DNA of 64,000 bases from Sphingobacterium zeae (GCF_030818895.1 NZ_JAUTBA010000001.1:5146001-5210000); one strand, 5' to 3'; positions 28,548 to 37,726 are shown, counted from the first letter of the stretch. The notes: generated from the sequence alone by a model not told the origin. Translations and numbers: made by a program.

Positions 28548-28555
28548 CATTTGTA
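28535..28555. promoter_or_regulatory. Inverted repeat TACAAA-N9-TTTGTA, candidate regulator site
   Basis: Positions 28535-28540 and 28550-28555 are perfect inverted halves around a 9-nt spacer. The site overlaps the stop of the Crp-type gene and lies 54 nt before the SMR gene, where a regulator operator would be expected. Confidence 0.35.
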
Positions 28556-28608
28556 AAAACTATTATCGCCCAAAAGAAGGAACTTTGTCTGTAAACAAAG
28601 AAAAGGGT

Positions 28609-28938
28609 ATGAACTGGATATTTTTAATATTGGGTGGATTATGTGAAATTGGTTTCACCACCTGTTTGGGTAAAGCGAAAGATGCAACCGGGACTGGACA
28701 ATGGCTCTGGTATGGGGCCTTTGTGGTCTTCCTTTTTGCGAGTATGGGCTTATTGATCAAAGCTACACAGACACTTCCGCTGGGTACCGCTTATGCTGTT
28801 TGGACGGGGATCGGTGCCGTAGGAACAGTTTTAATGGGAATCATTTTCTTCAAGGAGCCAGCAGATTTCTGGCGCATATTCTTTATTTTCACACTCATTG
28901 CCTCTATTGTGGGACTAAAAGCAGTTTCCTCTCATTAA
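28609..28938 (+). CDS. Small multidrug resistance (SMR) transporter, SugE/Gdx-like
   Basis: A 109-aa four-helix membrane protein that works as an antiparallel dimer. The central glutamate is in GLCEIGFTT (residue about 13), and the LPLGTAYAVWTGIGAVGTVLMGIIFFKEP segment matches the Gdx (guanidinium exporter) branch closely. The usual Gdx start WxxLxxAGxxE is conserved in form. I use ATG 28609, which has an AAAAGGG stretch upstream; a TTG eight codons earlier overlaps a small hairpin. No guanidine riboswitch is visible upstream; instead a Crp-type gene precedes it. Confidence 0.88.
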   Translation: MNWIFLILGGLCEIGFTTCLGKAKDATGTGQWLWYGAFVVFLFASMGLLIKATQTLPLGTAYAVWTGIGAVGTVLMGIIFFKEPADFWRIFFIFTLIASIVGLKAVSSH

Positions 28939-28975
28939 TAGCCGGCTAGGTAGTTTAAAAGCAACAAAATTTCCT

Positions 28976-28983
28976 TACTTTTG
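28976..28983 (+). promoter_or_regulatory. Candidate -7 box for prfA
   Basis: TACTTTTG is an exact TAnnTTTG match 54 nt before the prfA ATG. No ideal -33 element. Confidence 0.4.
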
Positions 28984-29036
28984 TACACTCAATAGTAACC
29001 TAGGGCATACATTCCTAGAAGAAGCATTTTTGAAAT

Positions 29037-30110
29037 ATGTTAGATAAATTACAAGCGATAAAGGAAAGATGGGAAGAAGTGGAAGCTGAATTGAGCAACC
29101 CTGAAACCATGCAAGATATGAAACGTTTTGCCAAATTGAATAAAGAATACAAAGATTTGGGCAAGATTGTGGATCAGTACCATATTTACAGAAATATGGT
29201 CAGTAATATTGACACCAATAAGGACATCATCATGAACGAGAAGGATCAAGAACTTCGTGAGATGGCTAAAGAGGAATTGGATCTTTTATACGTAGCAAAA
29301 GAAGAAAAAGAAGAAGAAATTCGCTTAATGTTGATTCCAAAGGATCCTGAAGACGCGAAAAACGCCATTATCGAAATTCGTGGTGGATCGGGCGGTGATG
29401 AAGCAGCTTTATTTGCTGGCGACCTCTATCGCATGTACACACGTTATTTTGAGACCAAAGGCTGGCGTAATGAGGTCATGGATGTTACCGAAGGAACTTC
29501 TGGCGGTTATAAGGAGGTAATATTAAAGGTAATCGGTGAAGACGTTTATGGACAACTGAAATACGAATCAGGTGTACACCGCGTACAACGCGTTCCAGAT
29601 ACGGAAACGCAAGGTCGGGTACATACGTCCGCAGCGTCGGTAGCAGTTCTTCCTGAGGCGGAAGATGTAGATGTTGAAATTAATCCTGGTGACATTGAAT
29701 TACAGACGTCCCGTTCGGGCGGTGCCGGTGGACAGAACGTCAACAAGGTAGAAACAAAAGTACAATTAACGCATAAACCGACGGGTATCGTTGTTGTTTG
29801 TCAGGTCGAACGTTCCCAATTAGCCAACCGTGAGTTAGCGATGGAGATGTTGCGTAACAAACTTTACGAGCTTGAGCTGAACAAAAAGAACGGCGACATC
29901 GCCGCAAAAAGAAAAACATTGGTATCAACAGGAGACCGTTCGGCAAAGATCCGTACCTATAATTACCCACAAGGTCGCGTAACAGAGCACCGTATCGGAA
30001 TGACCATGTACAACTTGCCGGCAATTATGGACGGTGATATTCAAGGAATTATCGATGCACTGCAATTTGCGGAGAATGCAGAGAAGATGAAAGACGGTCA
30101 AGTAGATTAG
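29037..30110 (+). CDS. prfA: Peptide chain release factor 1
   Basis: A 357-aa class I release factor that reads UAA and UAG. The catalytic GGQ is at residues 231-233 and the codon-reading PxT motif is PDT (187-189) in [15 protein letters not shown]; this PxT form, not SPF, separates it from RF2. The N-terminal helical domain, [22 protein letters not shown] and the [19 protein letters not shown] motif are as expected. The promoter of the tRNA-Asp cluster starts 19 nt after its stop. Length is normal and the frame is complete. Confidence 0.97.
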   Translation: MLDKLQAIKERWEEVEAELSNPETMQDMKRFAKLNKEYKDLGKIVDQYHIYRNMVSNIDTNKDIIMNEKDQELREMAKEELDLLYVAKEEKEEEIRLMLIPKDPEDAKNAIIEIRGGSGGDEAALFAGDLYRMYTRYFETKGWRNEVMDVTEGTSGGYKEVILKVIGEDVYGQLKYESGVHRVQRVPDTETQGRVHTSAASVAVLPEAEDVDVEINPGDIELQTSRSGGAGGQNVNKVETKVQLTHKPTGIVVVCQVERSQLANRELAMEMLRNKLYELELNKKNGDIAAKRKTLVSTGDRSAKIRTYNYPQGRVTEHRIGMTMYNLPAIMDGDIQGIIDALQFAENAEKMKDGQVD

Positions 30111-30128
30111 TTTTTTTTTCAAAAAATC

Positions 30129-30159
30129 TTTGCAGATACGTAAACAAACGCTATATTTG
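30129..30159 (+). promoter_or_regulatory. Promoter of the tRNA-Asp cluster
   Basis: TTTG (30129-30132) and TATATTTG (30152-30159) are spaced 19 nt, a full match to the Bacteroidota -33/-7 consensus. It sits 19 nt after prfA and 25 nt before the first tRNA. Confidence 0.75.
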
Positions 30160-30184
30160 CACACCTTCTGAGGAGAAGGGTTGA

Positions 30185-30258
30185 GGTCTGGTAGTTCAGC
30201 TGGTTAGAATACATGCCTGTCACGCATGGGGTCGCGGGTTCGAGTCCCGTCCAGACCG
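30185..30258 (+). tRNA. tRNA-Asp (GTC), copy 1
   Basis: 74 nt. The 7-bp acceptor stem pairs GGTCTGG with CCAGACC, the anticodon loop is CTGTCAC (anticodon GTC), the T-loop is TTCGAGT, and the discriminator is G. No CCA is encoded: the G is followed by CTT, so it must be added after transcription. Confidence 0.97.
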
Positions 30259-30317
30259 CTTCAAAAGAGAAAGCAATCTCTTACGTTCTTTAACAAAATA
30301 AGTTTTTAAGATTTTTA

Positions 30318-30394
30318 GGTCTGGTAGTTCAGCTGGTTAGAATACATGCCTGTCACGCATGGGGTCGCGGGTTCGAGTCCCGTCCAGACCGCCA
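30318..30394 (+). tRNA. tRNA-Asp (GTC), copy 2, CCA encoded
   Basis: Body (30318-30391) identical to copy 1. The three bases after the discriminator are CCA (30392-30394), so here the 3' end is genome-encoded. It is 59 nt from copy 1. Confidence 0.97.
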
Positions 30395-30425
30395 AAAATT
30401 GTTAAAAACAATCTTTAAGATTTTA

Positions 30426-30499
30426 GGTCTGGTAGTTCAGCTGGTTAGAATACATGCCTGTCACGCATGGGGTCGCGGGTTCGAGTCCCGTCCAGACCG
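30426..30499 (+). tRNA. tRNA-Asp (GTC), copy 3
   Basis: Body identical to the other copies. It is followed by CTA, so CCA is not encoded. The lead-in TAAGATTTTA matches that of copy 2, pointing to tandem duplication. Confidence 0.97.
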
Positions 30500-30523
30500 C
30501 TAAAATTTTAAAAACACATTGTT

Positions 30524-30600
30524 GGTCTGGTAGTTCAGCTGGTTAGAATACATGCCTGTCACGCATGGGGTCGCGGGTTCGAGTCCCGTCCAGACCGCCA
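30524..30600 (+). tRNA. tRNA-Asp (GTC), copy 4, CCA encoded
   Basis: Body (30524-30597) identical to the other copies and followed by CCA (30598-30600). The spacer to copy 3 is only 24 nt. A terminator starts 3 nt later. Confidence 0.97.
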
Positions 30601-30602
30601 AC

Positions 30603-30640
30603 AAAAAAGCATCATTTATAATTAAGTGATGCTTTTTTTT
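30603..30640 (+). terminator. Terminator of the tRNA-Asp cluster
   Basis: A 12-bp stem (30603-30614 with 30627-30638; AAAAAAGCATCA and complement), 12-nt loop, and a T run. It ends the tRNA transcript. Confidence 0.88.
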
Positions 30641-30768
30641 TGCTTTAATAAGCCAACTTCTACTTTTTTAATTCGTATTGACAAGCATCCGCAGAGTCGT
30701 CCAGTTTTGAGAAGCTGCGGCGAATCTCCCAATTGTGTTGCGCTGACAAAAGCTATATACTGTGCGAA

Positions 30769-30805
30769 TAAAAAAGCCGGTATGCTGTCGTTGCAGCATA
30801 CCGGC
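30769..30805 (-). terminator. Terminator of the beta-galactosidase gene
   Basis: A 12-bp perfect GC-rich stem (30776-30787 with 30794-30805), 6-nt loop, followed on the minus strand by a TTTTTTATT run (plus-strand A run at 30769-30775). It is 22 nt after the stop of the GH2 gene. Confidence 0.88.
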
Positions 30806-30827
30806 CGGTACACATCAAGTTATCTAT

Positions 30828-33800
30828 TTACTCCGCTATCACCATAAATTCAGCACATGATGCATAATCATCCCCCCGTTGTGCGTTAAGTCCTGTAAAA
30901 CGGATATAACGTCCCTTAACAGGCTGCTCAAATCGAACCGTTTTTAGTTTTTTATTCCGTTCAAAAGATCCCGACATCACATCTTCCCAGTTCTTCCCAT
31001 CTTTACTCACCTGAATTTTGTAATCCTTAATATCACCATTCGGTCCATCCTGTCTTGGCAGGAAAGTGAAGCCCTTAATTGTTTTGCTACTTCCAGCGTC
31101 AAAATCAACCCAATGTGGATACTGTGCTACGGTAACCGAATACATCGTATGCCAAATCGAGGAAGGATCTCCATCCAATAGGTTCTTGGCATCACCTTCA
31201 CCAGTTTCCTCACTTGAAGCAAAGACCACTTCCATTGGAATAGTCTCGATTTTTGTGTATTGCTGTGTTACCTTTAATTTCTCATTATGCTGATACCAAG
31301 CGGTTAGGGTACCACCGGCCCGTAAATCAAAAGGTGCTTTGTAGACACTTGCTTTTGCGTTGTTCAAACGGTACAATACAGGCTCACTTTTATTTCCTGC
31401 CAGCATGGAAACCTCACCATTGGAACTTCTCACGATTGAAATTGGCGCATCTCCTGCAGTCGCTACCTGAACCTTCTCCATCATATCATTGTTCTGAATC
31501 GGACGGATAATAAAGCCTATAGACGTAGGCATCGCTTTCACGCGGTCTCTTTCCAACGGCGGCCCTTGTCCGCAGCTGTTGCCACCAAGCCCTGTTACGG
31601 CTGCATCAAGATGAACGTGTACCGCCCGAACTCTTTGGTAATTGATAAGGGTGCGGAGCAAAGGTCAACTCAAGCTCACTATAGTCCAAAGCGGATGTTG
31701 ATAAATGCTCTTTCGCAACAAAAACAACTCCCTGTCCGGCATTATTTGTCAATGCTGTCCAACGCACATCCTCATTGTTGCTCATATTTTGTGGATTAGG
31801 CCATGGCACGAACTGATCTTTTACGGTGCTTTTGTGCCATTCAATAAATTGTGCTGTTTTCCGATCAGCATAATTGTTGATCGGTCCACGTCCATAATAA
31901 CTATAGTTGCTGTATTCAGCAGGCAGTTGCAAAGAATAGCCGAGCCGCGCTAAAACCACACTCGTATTATTGGATGTAATACGCGAAGATAATTCTATGG
32001 AGCCATCCTTATAGATTGTCCAGATCTGATTGCTTGTAAATTTAAAGTCGTCCTCACCAAAAGGCTTATCTGTATGCTCTTTAAGGGTGTAGGTTCCCGA
32101 AGTTCCCCCCAACAAAGACGCACCATAAGGGGCTTGCGATTCAACCGTAAACGCCAATACAACTGTTCCATCTTTCTTGGTATAACTGTTTGAAGACAAA
32201 ACCTTATGTTGCAGGTTATGCAATCCTTTTTCAAACCATTGTTGGTAAGCCCAGTTGTCATTGTCAACCGGAGCACGTAGTGCATCCAATTTTGGTCCTT
32301 CGCCATCGCGGATAACGTGTTTACCGGCATATGTTAGATTATATATCGAGCCTGTTTTATTATCAAACTTCGCGATAAACTGATCTCCCTTCACCACCTG
32401 CAAATCACCTTCTTTGGAAAGTACCGGAGCTCCACCTTTTGCAACAGATGAAATCAGCGGTTTCCTTTCAGCAGCTTTAACAAAAAGCTGTTCCTCCATC
32501 TGGACAAAACCTTTTGTTGCCCATGGCCTATCTTCTTGGAGTATAAACTGCACTTTCACAAAATATTCCGACCCCGCATCTAACTGCGCATAATTTATCG
32601 GCAATGTAAGCTGCTTGCGTTGGCGCGCTGTCGGCAAATCCGCTGTGCTGATCGTGCCTTTGCTATTTGTTACTTCTACACCGTCTTTGAATAACGACCA
32701 CTGTACCTGATAATCGGATAGATCCTTAAAATAATTTTTATTAAATAGTTCAATTTTACCCTGCTGCATATCAACAGCCTTTACGCCCGCATTTTGGTAC
32801 ACTTTCTTTACCTCATAATACTGCGGTTTAGGTCTCATATCGGCAAAGATCAACCCGTTGTTAACAAAGGTGCCGTCATTGGGTTTATCTCCAAAATCAC
32901 CACCATAGGCCAGGAAGCGTTCTCCGGTCTTTTTATCATAATAGTACATGGCCTGATCGATCCAATCCCATATGGCGCCGCCCATAAAGAAGTTGGTCGA
33001 TTCGATGGCTTCCCAATAATCAATTAAGTTACCAACAGCATTCCCCATGGAATGTGAATATTCAGAGATATGGTAGGGATATTTTAATTTATACGTCCCC
33101 TTTACAGCACCTCTGACCCAGTCAATCGAGGGATATTGGTTGGACCCCATATCTACGATTGCATTGTTACGTTCGTATTGAACAGGTCTTGATGTATCAA
33201 TTTTCTTGATGGCCTGATAGGCTGCTACAAAATTATCGCCGGGACCAGCTTCGTTTCCTAAAGACCAGATGACGACAGCCGGATGGTTAATGGTCGAATG
33301 CACCATTTCAATATTACGGGCCACATGTGCATTCTTCCATTCAGGAACATGCGAGAGAGATTCTTTGCCATAATAATACTCATGACTTTCAATATTGGCT
33401 TCATCCTCCAGATAAATTCCATATTTGTCGCATAGGTAATACCAATACGCAGGTTCAGGATAATGCGAATTACGAACGTGGTTGATATTGGCCCTTTTCA
33501 TCAACTTTACCTCAGCTTCCATCTGTTCTCTCGTCACCACTTTCCCATGCTCCGGGTTAGTCTCGTGCCGGTTGACCCCTTTTAGCTTAACTGTTTTGCC
33601 GTTGATATAATAATAACGGCCAGCTAGCCCAAATTCATCATCCTCCGCTTGGGTATCTTTAATTTCAACCTTTCTAAATCCAACATAGGTGGAAACAGTC
33701 TCAACAGTTTTGTTGTTCTTATCCTTCAACTCAGCCACCAAAGTATACCGATACGGTAACTCTGCCGACCATTTATTCGGATGTTTAACATTCAGTGTCG

Positions 33801-34875
33801 CGGCTACGCTATTAGAAGCCTGACTGCCCAGGGTAGGAACAAGTGTAGATGCTTCGGTTTGGTCTACAAGCGTATTTTCGTCACTATATAGCTTATTCTT
33901 ATAAAGTGAATACACTAGTTTATAGCCCTCGGCCTGCTTGCTGCTAAGATTGCGTATCGTGCTGGTAATTTTCAACGAACCATTTTCGTAGTTGCTATCC
34001 AAATCTGGAATAGCTGCCAGATCACGAATCTGCACTTTTGGCGTAGAAGTCAGGGAAACATCGCGAAATATACCGGGCAGCCTGAACATATCCTGAGCTT
34101 CCAAAAAGGAAGCATCGGAACTACGATAAACTTCAACAGCCAACACATTTTCAGCACCCTTTTTTAAGTAAGGTGAGATGTTAAAAGACGCAACATTTCT
34201 TGAATTTTTAGAAAAACCGACATATTTGCCATTGATCCATAGGTAGAAAAAAGAATCCACCCCATCAAAATTGATAAATACCTCGCGGCCGTCCCAGTCG
34301 GTAGGGACTGTAAAATTGCGTCGATAAGATCCAACTTCATTACGATAAACATAGGTCGTCCAATCCGCCGCTGGTGTACGCATTACACCACCTTTCCAAT
34401 CGCCGACCTTTACCTGATGATGAAAGATAACTCGCTGGTTGGTATAAATAGGCACGCCATACTTTAAGCTTCCATCTTTTTGTATACCAAAAATATTCCA
34501 GCTCATGGGCACAGGCACCGATTCCCAGCCACCAACATCATATGTAGGATGATAAAAATCCTTTGGCCGCTCCTCCGGAGTCTTCACCCAGTTGAATTTC
34601 CAGGATCCATTGAGCGAAATCCAATAGTTACTGTGCTCGGGAAGTACTTTTCTTGCACTTTGCACGTTTTTAAAAGAATAGAACGAAGCATGTGGCAGTT
34701 CTTTATTCAATGATAATAGTTGGGGCGATTCCCATTCATTCCCTTTTGGAGACTGTGATGCTCCATACTGAAAACCGTCGATAGCAGATGTGGTGGTCTG
34801 CCCTATCGTGAAACTTGTGTTCAGAGATAGCAAGGAGGCTAGAATCGTCGAAAAAATAAGAGATGTTCTTAACAT
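30828..34875 (-). pseudogene. Beta-galactosidase (GH2) with C-terminal discoidin domain, one frameshift
   Basis: A large exported glycoside hydrolase of about 1,350 aa when read through a frameshift. From ATG 34875: signal peptide (LLSLNTSFTIGQ), GH2 sugar-binding and Ig-like domains, TIM barrel with acid/base E542 (SLGNEAGP) and nucleophile E605 (ISEYSHSMGNA), a C-terminal small-chain beta-sandwich, then an F5/8 type C (discoidin) domain. The frame breaks near 31625: the first part ends with an unrelated tail GGTRSS and a stop, while the next frame supplies the family continuation AVHVHLDAAVTGLGGNS. Removing one C from the plus-strand CCC at 31625-31627 rejoins them. Either a real mutation or a sequence error. 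Both active-site residues lie before the break. Confidence 0.88.
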
Positions 34876-34905
34876 AATGTCGTTGAGCAATTTAGACTAG
34901 GAAAC

Positions 34906-34936
34906 CAAATGTAACTTCATTTTATAGTAATAACAA
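34906..34936 (-). promoter_or_regulatory. Promoter of the beta-galactosidase gene
   Basis: On the minus strand TTG (34934-34936) and TACATTTG (34906-34913) are 20 nt apart, a good match to the -33/-7 consensus, 31 nt before the ATG. Confidence 0.6.
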
Positions 34937-35201
34937 GCAGATTATGAAAGCACTCGATTGCGAAACTTTTTCGATACAATCGAAGATCCTTTTGCTCACT
35001 TTCGTGTGCTTCAACAGTCGAGGAAAGTTCTTCTGGCGGATATGCTGCAAAGCGAATAACAACATCAAAAAAAGATCCCAAGAAAAACTTGCCGCGCTGA
35101 GAAATAGACTGCACTATTCCAATAAAAAACAAATGCTTTCGGTTATCAGGAATAAGCAGTATTTTTGGATAGATTTCGCTTTAAACAAATAAAAATTGGC
35201 G

Positions 35202-35232
35202 TTTGAAATTATTTCGAATAATTTTATTTTTC
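35202..35232 (+). promoter_or_regulatory. Candidate promoter of the ECF sigma factor gene
   Basis: TTTG (35202-35205), 19-nt spacer, then TATTTTTC (35225-35232), 7 of 8 matches to TAnnTTTG. It puts the transcript start about 30 nt before the GTG start. A sigma-specific (autoregulated) promoter is also possible. Confidence 0.4.
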
Positions 35233-35267
35233 AAAGGGTTACAATTTAAGCATTAAGGTATTAATAG

Positions 35268-35842
35268 GTGAGTAAATTCAGTAAATCAGTCCTGCTAGAA
35301 AATGATGAGCAAATCATTGAAGGCATCAAAGACGGCAACAGCTTCGCGATAGATGCTATCTATAAGCGTTATTATCCGTCTATAAGCCATATGATCTTGC
35401 AAAATAATGGAAGGGAGGATGAAGCGAAAGATATCTTTCAAGAAGCTGTCATTGTGCTCTACGATAAAGTTTCCAAAGGGAACTTTGAGCTCAGCAGCAA
35501 ACTTAAAACATATCTCTACTCGATTTGCAGAAGGCTTTGGCTTAAGCAACTCAATCGTGCTGGTTTTGGCAATAGTGACATTCGCGGTTATGAAGATTCC
35601 TTGTTTGAGGAAGAAGATCTACACAACAGCATCAAGAACTTGAAAAAAAGTTCGACCAAATGGAGCTTGCCTTAGAGAAAATGGGAGAACCCTGTAAGAC
35701 AATCTTACACGATTTCTACATCTTGAACCATTCGATGCAGGATATCTGTGAAAAATTTGGTTATACCAATACAGATAATGCCAAGACTCAGAAGTATAAA
35801 TGCCTGCAACGGCTGAAAAAAATATTTTTTTCAACAGATTAA
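35268..35842 (+). pseudogene. ECF-type sigma-70 factor, frame broken in this sequence
   Basis: A sigma factor with both parts readable but in two frames. The first frame (GTG start at 35268) has region 2: IIEGIKDGNSFAIDAIYKRYY and EDEAKDIFQEAVIVLYDKV, up to LYSICRRLWLKQL. The second frame, joined near 35620-35650, supplies region 4: LEKMGEPCKTILHDFYI and the helix-turn-helix SMQDICEKFGYTN, ending CLQRLKKIFF. In the second frame, sensible helix sequence (QQHQELEKKFDQME) begins at about 35627, so loss of 2 nt from ACACAAC (35621-35627) or gain of 1 nt would restore the gene. A7 at 35643-35649 is another possible slip site. The start codon GTG is the only one that fits. It lies 15 nt upstream of an anti-sigma-like protease, its likely partner. 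Confidence 0.82.
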
Positions 35843-35857
35843 AATTTGAGTAACACC

Positions 35858-36973
35858 ATGGGAACAATGAATCAAAAAGAATTTTTCGAATTAGCAGATC
35901 AATATCTTCGCGGCGAATTATCGACCGAGGAACAGGCTGCATTTGAATCTTTCTGCGCTGAACACCCCTCCTATGCTGCCCAATTACAACAACACCGCGA
36001 ATTTGTTGCCCATATGAAAGAAACTAACCATCGTCTAGATTTTAAAAATGCATTGGCACAATCAGCAAAAGAATACCATAAAACCCAAAGTAAAACGACC
36101 AAGGTCGTACCAATGAAGCAATCAACGGTGATTTCACTTTGGGAACGTATCAAAGCCAGTTCTTTGGTCGCTGCAGTAGTCGCGGTATTTGCGGTATTTG
36201 GCACATTATGGTTGAGCGGTTATTACAGCACCCTCGAAAAGGCTTCTTCCGATTACAGTGCATTGCGTAGAGACATGAACAATGTCAAAAAGAACGTCAA
36301 TGCCCACAATGCTGCAATCAAAGATATCAACGACAAAAAATCAGTAAAAGGTACGGAGAGCCAATTTGGCGCAACAGGCTTTATGTTGACAACAGATGGT
36401 TATGTTGTCACTAATTACCACGTCGTTAGTGGTGCCGATTCGATTTATTTGCAAAATAATAAAGGCGAATCCTATAAAGCACAAATCGTACATACTGATC
36501 CAAGCAAAGACTTGGCTATTTTGTACATCGCTGATAAGAACTTTAAGAAAGTTAAAAGCTTACCGTACACATTCAAAACATCAACTTCAGATCTTGGGGA
36601 AGATATCTACACCATCGGCTTTCCCCGAGATGAAGCCGTATATGGTCAGGGATATTTAAGTTCATCAACAGGTTATGCCGGTGATACGATTGCATATCAG
36701 ATATCCGTACCGGTTAATCCAGGTAATAGTGGCGGTCCTGTATTGGATAGCAGAGGTAACGTTATTGGTATTATTTCTGGAAAGCAACGCGGAATTGATG
36801 GTGCAGCCTTTGCTATCAAAACAAAATCAATCTTGAATGCTTTAGCGGACATTCCAACGGATTCTTTGGTTACGGGTCTTAAGATCAACAAAAAGAACAG
36901 TTTGGCAGGTTTACCAAGAACAGAACAAATCAAGAAAATGCAAGACTATATCTACATGGTTAAAGTCTATTAA
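35858..36973 (+). CDS. Membrane-bound HtrA-type serine protease with anti-sigma-like N-terminus
   Basis: A 371-aa protein with three parts. Residues 1-90 are cytoplasmic and anti-sigma-like (FFELADQYLRGELSTEEQAAFESFCAEHP, no zinc motif). A membrane helix follows (about 100-121), then a short coiled coil (to about 155), then a trypsin-like S1C domain with the full triad: H188 (TNYHVV), D218 (SKDLAI) and S291 (GNSGGPV). No PDZ domain is present. ATG 35858 or 35867 are both possible. It starts 15 nt after the sigma factor gene. The inference is that the N-terminus holds the sigma factor and the periplasmic protease links its release to envelope state. A strong terminator follows. Confidence 0.85.
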   Translation: MGTMNQKEFFELADQYLRGELSTEEQAAFESFCAEHPSYAAQLQQHREFVAHMKETNHRLDFKNALAQSAKEYHKTQSKTTKVVPMKQSTVISLWERIKASSLVAAVVAVFAVFGTLWLSGYYSTLEKASSDYSALRRDMNNVKKNVNAHNAAIKDINDKKSVKGTESQFGATGFMLTTDGYVVTNYHVVSGADSIYLQNNKGESYKAQIVHTDPSKDLAILYIADKNFKKVKSLPYTFKTSTSDLGEDIYTIGFPRDEAVYGQGYLSSSTGYAGDTIAYQISVPVNPGNSGGPVLDSRGNVIGIISGKQRGIDGAAFAIKTKSILNALADIPTDSLVTGLKINKKNSLAGLPRTEQIKKMQDYIYMVKVY

Positions 36974-36982
36974 GCTGCATTT

Positions 36983-37036
36983 ATAACCCATAAAAAAAGG
37001 CAACGTTGAAAAACGTTGCCTTTTTTTATGGGTTAT
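36983..37036. terminator. Bidirectional terminator, 25-bp perfect inverted repeat
   Basis: Arms 36983-37007 and 37012-37036 are perfectly complementary around a GAAA loop, with A and T runs inside the stem. It separates the convergent protease (plus) and peroxiredoxin (minus) genes. Confidence 0.92.
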
Positions 37037-37051
37037 TTCGAACCCCTCAAC

Positions 37052-37687
37052 CTACAGATTTGGTTGCGGCGTTGTTCTCAAATATGGTTTGACCTCTTTA
37101 TATCCTTTCGGGAATTTCGCCGGGATGTCTTCAGTCTTTATCGCTGGAACAACAATAACATCTTCGCCATGCTTCCAATCTGCAGGTGTAGCTACTTGAT
37201 AATCTGCGGTTAACTGCAACGAATCAATAACCCGTAAAATTTCATCAAAATTACGACCTGTTGAGGCCGGATATGTCAAGGTCAATTTAATCTTTTTATC
37301 AGGGCCTATAATGAATACCGAACGCACAGTACTTGTTGCAGAAGCATTCGGATGGATCATATCGTATAATTCGGATACATGATGATCTTCATCGGCGATA
37401 ACCGGGAAATTCACTTCTGTATTTTGTGTCTCATTGATATCCTTGATCCAGTTTAAGTGATCGTTTACATTATCTACACTCAGCGCAATCGCCTTTACAC
37501 CCCTTTTGTCAAATTCAGATTTTAACTTTGCTGTACGCCCCAACTCTGTGGTACATACCGGTGTATAATCTGACGGGTGCGAAAAGAAAACGACCCAGCT
37601 ATCTTTAATATAATCGTGAAAGTCTATTTCACCAATGGTAGTTTGCGCTTTAAAATTTGGCGCTTCATCTCCTAATCTTAAACTCAT
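37052..37687 (-). CDS. Peroxiredoxin, Prx6 (1-Cys-like) type
   Basis: A 211-aa thiol peroxidase that reduces hydrogen peroxide and alkyl hydroperoxides. The peroxidatic cysteine is C45 in HPSDYTPVCTTELG, and the family extension after residue 150 (ATPADWKHGEDVIVVPAI) with a PKGY(K)EVKPYLR end is typical of Prx6. No resolving Cys is seen, so it needs an outside thiol. A promoter with both elements lies about 40 nt upstream. It is a single gene. Confidence 0.94.
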   Translation of the reverse strand: MSLRLGDEAPNFKAQTTIGEIDFHDYIKDSWVVFFSHPSDYTPVCTTELGRTAKLKSEFDKRGVKAIALSVDNVNDHLNWIKDINETQNTEVNFPVIADEDHHVSELYDMIHPNASATSTVRSVFIIGPDKKIKLTLTYPASTGRNFDEILRVIDSLQLTADYQVATPADWKHGEDVIVVPAIKTEDIPAKFPKGYKEVKPYLRTTPQPNL

Positions 37688-37726
37688 AATCTTATTTTTT
37701 TAAAGGTGTTTACATTCTATAGTCTA

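Larger units (their letters stand above)
34876..35267. other. Divergent region upstream of the GH2 and sigma factor genes
   Basis: About 390 nt with no convincing gene. Two overlapping open frames of 71 and 82 codons on opposite strands lack family features and start signals. The two likely promoters are listed separately. Confidence 0.6.

Noticed and set aside
28583-28600. 6-bp hairpin before the SMR gene as a guanidine riboswitch
   Set aside because: It lacks the conserved ACGR-type loops and paired stems of guanidine riboswitches; the spacer of about 60 nt is too short for class I.
30185-30600. Repeated units that might be a CRISPR array
   Set aside because: The repeats are 74-nt tRNA-Asp genes with full cloverleaf elements; spacers are of unequal length and there is no cas gene.
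34917-35192. Two overlapping open frames (71 and 82 codons) between the GH2 and sigma factor genes
   Set aside because: They lie on opposite strands over the same bases and show no family features; the region carries two good promoters instead.
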